A DNA stretch of 12,723 nucleotides from Methylophaga sp. (GTDB lineage: Bacteria > Pseudomonadota > Gammaproteobacteria > Nitrosococcales > Methylophagaceae). Below the pieces are notes generated by a model. That model saw nothing but the letters and a program-made list of their open reading frames with translations. It made no database searches and had not been told where the DNA came from. The stretch lies in contig JABURN010000224.1 of assembly GCA_014762585.1 (NCBI GenBank), forward strand, positions 1 to 12,723, read 5' to 3'. This document shows positions 8,518 to 12,723 of the stretch, piece by piece (within the stretch, counting starts at the first letter, position 1; each line of letters opens with the position of its first letter). Made by a program: the position numbers and the translations under genes.

Positions 8518-9243
8518 CTAGTTCAAAACATCTGCCAGTGCCAGTGACCAGCAGCAGGTATGGTCGGCGCCCACCACGATATAGCTTTGTACATTGTCCA
8601 GTGTTTTCATATGCGAAAGATACGATGTCAGTACCGAGCCCGGGACGACATCATCGCGTTCGCCGATTAAGTGGATCTGCGGAACGGCTTCCAGCGCTTC
8701 GCTGAAGTTGATGGGGTTGAGTGAACCATCCAGTGGATCAATTTGATTGAAGTCGGTCCAGCGCTTATGGTCCAGATTACCGGCCACGGTGACAAGCAGA
8801 TCCACATCATCACGCACGGCCGCGACAATGCTCGCGACAGTACCGCCACCGGAAAAGCCTATCAGACGAACCTGTTTAGCCTGGTAACGGATTTTCATCG
8901 CCGAAATGGCTCGGTTCATTGAGTGGATCACCTGACCTGAATAGCGGTGAGAGGTCCATACGTCCTTACCACAGGTATTCATTCGATTCGCACGCAGGTA
9001 TTGGCATGGGCGACCAATGTAGACGCTGTTAGCACCGATTTCCTGGGCCAGCTTCAGGGCGACACCGGGCCTGCCATCACCTTCAATAAAAATATTGAGC
9101 ACATCAGCACGGCGCAGCTCCGGCGGCGCAAATCCCATCATGGTATGCACACCACCTGATAATACAACCCGACTCCATGGGATAAAATCGTCCGCCTGGG
9201 CACTGGGGAAGACCAGGGACATGAGTAGCAGGAACCATCTCAT
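8518..9243 (-). CDS. Exported alpha/beta-hydrolase-like protein
   Basis: The 241-residue product begins MRWFLLLMSLVFPSAQADD, a signal peptide with a likely cut after AQA (residue 17). The mature part shows an alpha/beta-hydrolase layout: an early strand and loop (VLNIFIEGDG), a nucleophile elbow GFSGGG with Ser131, an acid strand IGERDDVVP with Asp197, and a terminal GADHTCCW with His228. Paired cysteines in RPCQYL.ANRMNTCGKD suggest a disulfide outside the cytoplasm. Substrate is unknown; an esterase or lipase-like role is plausible. ATG 9243 is chosen because AGAGGTG lies just upstream on this strand. A longer frame starts at 9312 but would bury the signal peptide. The gene is convergent with pqqA across a shared terminator and divergent from the cupin gene. 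Confidence 0.72.
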   Translation of the reverse strand: MRWFLLLMSLVFPSAQADDFIPWSRVVLSGGVHTMMGFAPPELRRADVLNIFIEGDGRPGVALKLAQEIGANSVYIGRPCQYLRANRMNTCGKDVWTSHRYSGQVIHSMNRAISAMKIRYQAKQVRLIGFSGGGTVASIVAAVRDDVDLLVTVAGNLDHKRWTDFNQIDPLDGSLNPINFSEALEAVPQIHLIGERDDVVPGSVLTSYLSHMKTLDNVQSYIVVGADHTCCWSLALADVLN

Positions 9244-9381
9244 AGCGCACCTCTCAGCGAGTTGTGTCATACAAGCTTCTGCATAACTGATGCCAGAATT
9301 TATCAAGCTCATCAGTCAGATAGAAAATCAGATCCGCAGAATTTGATTCTCTTCCGTGCAAAAACCCATTACTATCGGCGC

Positions 9382-9744
9382 ATGACCAGTTATATCAAAT
9401 ACTTCGATCCGGGCCGAGAGTATTTCTTTGTCGAAGGCTGCTTTATTAACGAATTATCCAATGACCCGCATGATCCGAATGTGTCAATTGCCCGCGTCAA
9501 AGTGACGCCGGGCGTCACCACAGCCTGGCACCGGCTCAGCGGGACGACGGAACGCTATGTGATTCTGGAAGGGGAAGGTGATGTCGAAGTCGGTGATGAC
9601 GCACCAAAAAGGGTCAAAACCGGTGATGTCGTGTTGATTCCGCCCCAAATCAGACAGCGAATCAGCAATCCTAGCGATAAAGATCTGATATTTCTAGCTA
9701 TCTGCTCTCCCCGCTTTCAGGAAAAGCACTATATCGACAGTTAA
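9382..9744 (+). CDS. Small single-domain cupin protein
   Basis: The 120-residue protein is a single cupin barrel. Motif 1 is PGVTTAWHRLSGTTERYVILEGEG (residues 43-66) and motif 2 is GDVVLIPPQIRQRISN (81-96). Of the usual metal ligands, His50 and Glu57 are present, but the second His of motif 1 is Leu52 and the motif 2 His is Gln92. It therefore may not bind metal in the standard way. The enzyme or binding activity is unknown. ATG 9382 is the first start giving the cupin fold. The frame is open further upstream, but that part does not resemble a cupin. No clear Shine-Dalgarno site precedes it, and TACTAT (9370-9375) seven bases upstream could be a -10 box, so the message might be nearly leaderless. 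It is divergent from the hydrolase gene. Confidence 0.75.
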   Translation: MTSYIKYFDPGREYFFVEGCFINELSNDPHDPNVSIARVKVTPGVTTAWHRLSGTTERYVILEGEGDVEVGDDAPKRVKTGDVVLIPPQIRQRISNPSDKDLIFLAICSPRFQEKHYIDS

Positions 9745-9818
9745 TGAAGCATAAACTGATGCATTTTTAAGCATCGCTGGAATCTGATAGGCTGAAAATG
9801 ATCGAGTTAGACATCCTT

Positions 9819-9827
9819 AAAGGAGGT
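9819..9827 (+). promoter_or_regulatory. Very strong Shine-Dalgarno site
   Basis: AAAGGAGGT matches the 16S rRNA tail over about eight bases and lies four bases before ATG 9832 (counted from its last T). It predicts efficient translation of the basic 167-residue protein and fixes its start. Confidence 0.8.
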
Positions 9828-9831
9828 CAGC

Positions 9832-10335
9832 ATGACTCAGAAACAAAGAGAAGCAGCCAGAGAAAATATCAAGAAAGCACAGAAAGCCTGGCAGGAAATG
9901 ACATCACGCCAGCGTTCGCTTTCCCAGCCGGAAGGTTCTGACAGGGCCAATGTCGGCACTAAAGGCGAAGGCGAGTATTACCGCATTATCGTTCGCCCAA
10001 AAAGCCAGTTCACCAGCTTTCGCACTCATGACGTAGGTAAAGATGGCCACACTCTGAGACTGGCAGGCCACCGTTCCAGCGGTTCATGGGCCACCCATGC
10101 CTGGTTGATTGATAAAGATGATGCCTATGTTGACGACCAGGGGTATCTACGCAGCGACAGAAAATCCACTCAGAAAGTACTGCGTAACCTGCGAAGCGTG
10201 CCGCGGCGTGTCCGTGGTGATATTTTCGAATCCAAACCGCGCAAAAATGTGGCAGAAAAAGACAAACCGACCGCGGCGCAACAGCGGGCCAGGAAAGAAA
10301 ACATTCAGAAAGCGCAGCAGGCCAGACATCATTGA
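9832..10335 (+). CDS. Basic protein of unknown function with matching N- and C-terminal helices
   Basis: I do not recognise a named family. The 167-residue soluble product has three parts. The first is an N-terminal charged helix (QREAARENIKKAQKA, 5-19). The second is a central domain of about 90 residues (47-138) with YYRIIVRPKSQFTSFRTHDVG, LAGHRSSGSW and a strand AWLIDKDDAYVDDQG. The third is a C-terminal helix (QQRARKENIQKAQQA, 150-164). The two end helices share nine of fifteen positions when aligned without gaps. Lys and Arg are abundant throughout, so nucleic-acid or ribosome binding is possible, but no catalytic motif is visible. The ribosome site is unusually strong. The gene ends three bases before the stop of the oppositely oriented membrane-protein gene. 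No signal peptide or membrane helix. Confidence 0.8.
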   Translation: MTQKQREAARENIKKAQKAWQEMTSRQRSLSQPEGSDRANVGTKGEGEYYRIIVRPKSQFTSFRTHDVGKDGHTLRLAGHRSSGSWATHAWLIDKDDAYVDDQGYLRSDRKSTQKVLRNLRSVPRRVRGDIFESKPRKNVAEKDKPTAAQQRARKENIQKAQQARHH

Positions 10336-10338
10336 ATA

Positions 10339-10773
10339 TCAGCCAATACAGCTGACCGTATAAAAAATGTACCAGATCAGTAAGGGGATGGCCGCTGCAG
10401 CAAGCAGGATAATCCAGCATAACAGCTGGGCAATCCGTCCGCGCCAGACAGCGGCCTGTCCCTCGACTACACGAACATCACGTATGACGGGCGTGTCTGG
10501 TGGCGGGAATCTTTGCGTCTTGATAATCCTGCCGGCATAGCGCAGCAGCACAATACTCAGACCTATCACCGGCGCCACCGGGATCAGCATCAGCAGGAAT
10601 GCCAGGTAATGATGCTCAACCAGCAGTTCGGCATTGTCTTCAATCCAGACATTCACATTGCCAATCAGACTGTCGAAGATGAGAAACAAGACAGTGCCGA
10701 CCGCGAGCCCAATCAAAATTGATTTAATCGCTTTGCGCCGAGCTTCAGGATCTGCTTTTTGAATATGCGCCAT
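10339..10773 (-). CDS. Three-helix membrane protein of unknown function
   Basis: The 144-residue product has a basic N-terminus (HIQKADPEARRKAIK), then hydrophobic segments at about residues 17-37, 57-79 and 113-141. A polar stretch (KTQRFPPPDTPVIRDVRVVEGQAAVW) lies between the second and third. Few charges lie inside the segments, as expected for an inner-membrane protein. No family motif is recognised. It runs convergent to the basic-protein gene with three bases between the two stop codons and no visible terminator. Upstream it is divergent from the HPF-like gene, separated by 177 bases. The ribosome site before ATG 10773 is weak. Confidence 0.72.
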   Translation of the reverse strand: MAHIQKADPEARRKAIKSILIGLAVGTVLFLIFDSLIGNVNVWIEDNAELLVEHHYLAFLLMLIPVAPVIGLSIVLLRYAGRIIKTQRFPPPDTPVIRDVRVVEGQAAVWRGRIAQLLCWIILLAAAAIPLLIWYIFYTVSCIG

Positions 10774-10937
10774 TGATTACACTCTGTTTAAGCCACAGAC
10801 TATCTTAGCAAAGACACTCTGCTTGAATGCTAATTCACTGCCCAGCATGGCTTGCACATGACCCAGTGATAAGCGCATCATGAAATTGTAACTGGCGATG
10901 CCCTGTGCATTGCTGGCAGAACTTCAAGACTCATGCT

Positions 10938-10943
10938 GGAGGT
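10938..10943 (+). promoter_or_regulatory. Shine-Dalgarno site that sets the HPF-like start
   Basis: GGAGGT is followed by seven bases and ATG 10951. It overlaps the first codons of a frame from ATG 10933, so the downstream ATG is the likelier start. The resulting N-terminus MQLPVQITFR begins directly with the first beta strand of the HPF/RaiA fold. Confidence 0.7.
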
Positions 10944-10950
10944 AAGTGTT

Positions 10951-11514
10951 ATGCAGTTACCCGTCCAAATCACCTTCCGTCAAATGGCACCTTCCGAAGC
11001 CCTCGAGGCAAAAATCCGCGAAAAAGCCGCCGGCCTTGAACAATTCTTTGATCGCATCATGAGCTGCGATGTTATTGTCGAACAGAGTAATCGCAACCAT
11101 AACCAGGGCAATCTGTTTCATGTCCGCATCGACCTGCGTGTGCCCGGCAAGGAACTGGTGGTAAGCCGCGATCCGGTTAAAAACCATGCTCACGAAGACC
11201 CCTATGTGGCTGTACGTGATGCCTTTGAAGCCATGAAGCGTCAGCTCAAATCCTACGCCAGTCAGCAGCGCCGCGAAGTAAAGACGCATGATATCCCACC
11301 CCATGGTCGAATCACTGCGCTGTTTCCGATGGAAGATTACGGACGCATTCTGACCCCGACCGGCCGAGATATCTATTTCCACCGCAATAGTGTGCTTGAT
11401 GCAGACTTTGACAACCTTGAGGAAGGGATGGAAGTCAGGTTCAGTGAAGAAATGGGTGAACAAGGCCCTCAGGCCAGCACGGTGAAACTGGTTGGCAAAC
11501 ACCATGTGGTATAG
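10951..11514 (+). CDS. HPF/RaiA-type ribosome-associated protein with a C-terminal cold-shock-like domain
   Basis: The 187-residue protein joins two domains. Residues 1-105 resemble the ribosome hibernation factor HPF/RaiA: VQITFRQMAPSEALEAKIREKAAGLEQFF, then VIVEQSNRN, VRIDLRVPGKELVVSRDP, and a helix with YVAVRDAFEAMKRQLKSY. Residues 117-184 resemble a cold-shock (OB-fold) domain. HGRITALFPMEDYGRIL stands for the strand that carries KGFGFI in CspA, and GRDIYFHRNSV for DVFVHFS. HPF proteins bind the 30S decoding region and slow translation in stress or stationary phase, and the added domain could bind RNA. Its length differs from long HPF, whose C-terminal dimerisation domain is absent. It is a single gene divergent from a membrane-protein gene, followed by a hairpin. 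Confidence 0.87.
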   Translation: MQLPVQITFRQMAPSEALEAKIREKAAGLEQFFDRIMSCDVIVEQSNRNHNQGNLFHVRIDLRVPGKELVVSRDPVKNHAHEDPYVAVRDAFEAMKRQLKSYASQQRREVKTHDIPPHGRITALFPMEDYGRILTPTGRDIYFHRNSVLDADFDNLEEGMEVRFSEEMGEQGPQASTVKLVGKHHVV

Positions 11515-11528
11515 ACAGTCTTCAATCA

Positions 11529-11549
11529 GCACTCATTATGAGTGCGCTT
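11529..11549 (+). terminator. Hairpin after the HPF-like gene, possible terminator
   Basis: GCACTCA (11529-11535) and TGAGTGC (11539-11545) form a perfect seven-base stem with a TTA loop, 14 bases after the stop codon. Only three T follow (11548-11550 region), so it may be a weak terminator or an mRNA-stabilising hairpin. Confidence 0.5.
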
Positions 11550-11628
11550 TACATTCCAAATGCCCTGTAACTATTTGCCAAAGATGCGGTCAGTCATTAC
11601 TCATGGCTAATCAACAAATGAGCGACTT

Positions 11629-12435
11629 ATGAAGCGATTGATTCCTGTATTTGTGAGTGTCTGTATGGCACTGCTCCCTCAGTTAACGTTGAGTGCTGAT
11701 ATTCAAACCATACTTGATCACCCGGATCGTAACCTCAGTAACAAACATCGAGATCAATACCGTAATCCCGCTGAAACCCTCGACTTCTTCGGCATAAAAC
11801 CAGACATGTCTGTCATTGAAATCTGGCCCGGTAGAGGCTGGTACACGGAAGTCCTCGCACCGTGGATAAAACAGGGTGATGGTAATTTCATTGCTGCCGG
11901 CTTCCCTGAAGGTGGTCCTGTCTGGCGTCAGAATATCAAGGCTGAATATGAGGCCTGGTTAGCAGACCATCCGGACAGATTTGAGGAGGTTGAAGTGATA
12001 GCATTCGGCCCGCCAGACAACTGGCAGCTCGGCCCGGACAATAGCGCGGATGCCGTTCTCACATTCAGGAATGTACATAACTGGGTTAAAGGTGGCTTTG
12101 CAGAGCAGGTATTCACTGCAATGTTCGATGTACTCAAGCCAGGCGGCATTCTGGGCTTGACTGACCACAGGGCTGACGCCGGCACATCTCTACAGACCAT
12201 GAATGCCTCTGGCTATCTGACTGAACAGCTGGTTATTGACCTGGCAGAACAAGCCGGCTTTGTACTTGAAGCGAAATCTGAAATTAACAGTAACCCTAAA
12301 GATATTAAAAACTATCCTGCTGGCGTCTGGACATTACCACCCACATTACGTCTGGGTGAGCAGGACAGGGAGAAATATCTGGGTATTGGCGAGAGTGATC
12401 GGATGACTTTGAGGTTCAGGAAGCCTGAAGAATAG
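11629..12435 (+). CDS. Class I methyltransferase-fold protein with a signal peptide
   Basis: The 268-residue product starts MKRLIPVFVSVCMALLPQLTLSADIQ, a clear signal peptide with a likely cut after LSA (residue 23). The rest resembles a class I SAM-dependent methyltransferase: motif I VIEIWPGRGWYTEVLAP (62-78), an acidic strand after FIAAGFP, a later strand TFRNVHNW (145-152), VLKPGG (168-173) and LGLTDHRA (175-182). Motif I is E-x-W-P-G-R-G instead of the usual E-x-G-x-G-x-G, with Trp in place of the first glycine. An exported methyltransferase is odd because SAM is cytoplasmic, so it may bind another ligand or have lost catalysis. Similar 'predicted methyltransferase' proteins with leaders occur in proteobacteria. 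A ten-codon frame (11603-11632) overlaps the start; the ribosome site is weak. Confidence 0.8.
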   Translation: MKRLIPVFVSVCMALLPQLTLSADIQTILDHPDRNLSNKHRDQYRNPAETLDFFGIKPDMSVIEIWPGRGWYTEVLAPWIKQGDGNFIAAGFPEGGPVWRQNIKAEYEAWLADHPDRFEEVEVIAFGPPDNWQLGPDNSADAVLTFRNVHNWVKGGFAEQVFTAMFDVLKPGGILGLTDHRADAGTSLQTMNASGYLTEQLVIDLAEQAGFVLEAKSEINSNPKDIKNYPAGVWTLPPTLRLGEQDREKYLGIGESDRMTLRFRKPEE

Positions 12436-12483
12436 GTTCGTGTACAGCTCAAGCTCTTACTATTCAGGTGCCTACTTTATCGC

Positions 12484-12497
12484 CTACATCCATGTAG
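12484..12497. repeat. Palindrome with CC loop, copy 1
   Basis: CTACAT and ATGTAG flank CC, forming a six-base stem. Its core ACATCCATGT is the exact reverse complement of the core of the palindrome at 12672-12685, so the two are inverted copies of one element. Confidence 0.6.
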
Positions 12498-12511
12498 CTG
12501 ACCCTTGGGGC

Positions 12512-12528
12512 TTGCACCAGTCGTGCAA
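12512..12528. repeat. Inverted repeat TTGCAC/GTGCAA
   Basis: TTGCAC (12512-12517) and GTGCAA (12523-12528) pair across a five-base loop, 14 bases downstream of the first palindrome. Confidence 0.45.
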
Positions 12529-12600
12529 AGACATTCGTGATTCTCTGGATATGTGTTCGTAATGAGCCTTGGGATGGACTTAAGGGTGACCTACTTTGAT

Positions 12601-12620
12601 GAAGTGCATCCCTGCACTTC
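12601..12620. repeat. Perfect eight-base hairpin GAAGTGCA/TGCACTTC
   Basis: The two arms flank a TCCC loop with no mismatch. The loop context GCATCCCTGC echoes the CATCC core of the neighbouring palindromes. Confidence 0.65.
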
Positions 12621-12627
12621 ACCCTTC

Positions 12628-12645
12628 GGGCAGCTATCGCTGTCC
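12628..12645. repeat. Hairpin GGGCAGC/GCTGTCC
   Basis: This is a seven-base stem including one G-T pair, with a TATC loop, followed by ATTTTTG. It looks like a weak terminator on the plus strand, but its T run is itself the arm of the next hairpin. Confidence 0.5.
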
Positions 12646-12667
12646 ATTTTTGTTCCTGACAAAAATG
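12645..12667. repeat. Perfect nine-base hairpin CATTTTTGT/ACAAAAATG
   Basis: The arms pair exactly across a TCCTG loop. The stem is AT-rich and starts on the last base of the preceding hairpin. Either structure could form, but not both fully. Confidence 0.55.
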
Positions 12668-12671
12668 TTAT

Positions 12672-12685
12672 TCACATGGATGTGA
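12672..12685. repeat. Palindrome with GG loop, copy 2 in opposite orientation
   Basis: TCACAT and ATGTGA flank GG in a six-base stem. The central ten bases ACATGGATGT are the reverse complement of the core at 12486-12495, indicating an inverted second copy. Confidence 0.6.
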
Positions 12686-12689
12686 TGTA

Positions 12690-12718
12690 TGCCGCCAATG
12701 CAGGAGCAATTGGCGGCA
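12690..12718. repeat. Ten-base hairpin TGCCGCCAAT/ATTGGCGGCA
   Basis: The arms are perfect across a nine-base loop and GC-rich at the base, making this the most stable structure in the tail. It ends just before the ATG at the window edge. Confidence 0.65.
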
Positions 12719-12723
12719 ACATG

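Larger units (their letters stand above)
12436..12723. repeat. Gene-free tail with a cluster of inverted repeats
   Basis: No convincing coding frame was found on either strand in these 288 bases. Instead there are at least seven short palindromes in a row, listed individually below where clear. Several share the loop core CATCC (or its complement GGATG). Such arrangements are typical of extragenic palindromic repeat families in gammaproteobacteria. The family itself is not identified from sequence alone. The window ends in ATG (12721-12723), which could be the start of the next gene, though its ribosome site would be the loop of a hairpin. Confidence 0.6.

Noticed and set aside
9244..9312. 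N-terminal extension of the exported hydrolase
   Set aside because: It would put 23 residues before a clean signal peptide. The ATG at 9243 has AGAGGTG in the right place.
9262..9381. N-terminal extension of the cupin gene
   Set aside because: The extension overlaps the signal-peptide end and upstream region of the divergent hydrolase gene and does not look like part of a cupin.
9798..9831. Small frame starting at ATG 9798 before the basic-protein gene
   Set aside because: It has no ribosome site and runs out of frame through the strong Shine-Dalgarno site and the following gene.
10957..11532. Minus-strand frame of 191 codons opposite the HPF-like gene
   Set aside because: It is antisense to a well-supported two-domain protein, and its translation shows no recognisable motif.
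11603..11632. Ten-codon frame overlapping the start of the methyltransferase-like gene
   Set aside because: Its TGA overlaps the ATG in a way that could couple translation, but there is no ribosome site and nothing else supports it.
12436..12723. CRISPR array or attC sites in the palindrome-rich tail
   Set aside because: There are no regularly spaced direct repeats with unique spacers, no cas or integrase gene, and the palindromes differ in arm sequence and spacing.

Overview
The window looks like a stretch of gammaproteobacterial chromosome, probably from a marine or halophilic organism. The evidence is a full sodium-pumping NADH:quinone oxidoreductase operon (nqrA-F plus nqrM), housekeeping-type neighbours with moderate GC, and strong Shine-Dalgarno sites. 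A stand-alone pqqA gene points to PQQ-dependent oxidation such as methanol or alcohol dehydrogenase. A Methylophaga-like methylotroph would fit, but that is an inference from gene content and not an identification.

Layout. Positions 1-195 hold the C-terminal end of an MFS-type transporter. From 319 to 6881 runs a tight same-strand operon: nqrA, nqrB, nqrC, nqrD, nqrE, nqrF, nqrM and a two-CBS-domain protein. It closes with a UUCG-loop terminator at 6905-6929. The covalent FMN threonines of NqrB and NqrC, the four intramembrane cysteines of NqrD/NqrE, and the [2Fe-2S], FAD and NADH motifs of NqrF are all present, so the pump should be functional. No apbE (FMN transferase) lies in the operon, so flavinylation must rely on a copy elsewhere.

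Next come a 71-residue DUF2007-like protein (6983-7198) and a CysK-type cysteine synthase (7312-8265). After these, at 8390-8461, is an easily missed 23-codon gene that is clearly pqqA, the ribosomal precursor peptide of pyrroloquinoline quinone. It has the E-x3-Y crosslink pair at residues 15 and 19, its own Shine-Dalgarno site and its own terminator, but no pqqBCDEF follows. It is an orphan or supplementary precursor gene.

Beyond it lie an exported alpha/beta-hydrolase-like protein on the minus strand, a small cupin whose usual metal ligands are partly replaced, and a basic 167-residue protein of unknown function whose two ends carry the same helical motif. These are followed by a three-helix membrane protein (minus strand), an HPF/RaiA-type ribosome-associated protein fused to a cold-shock-like domain, and a methyltransferase-fold protein with a signal peptide. 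The last 290 bases hold no gene but a dense series of inverted repeats, including two copies of one palindrome in opposite orientation. This looks like an extragenic palindromic repeat cluster.

The most notable observations are the orphan pqqA with a possible structured leader, the CBS protein built into the Nqr operon, the terminal-repeat protein, and the palindrome cluster. No large unknown multi-gene system is evident.
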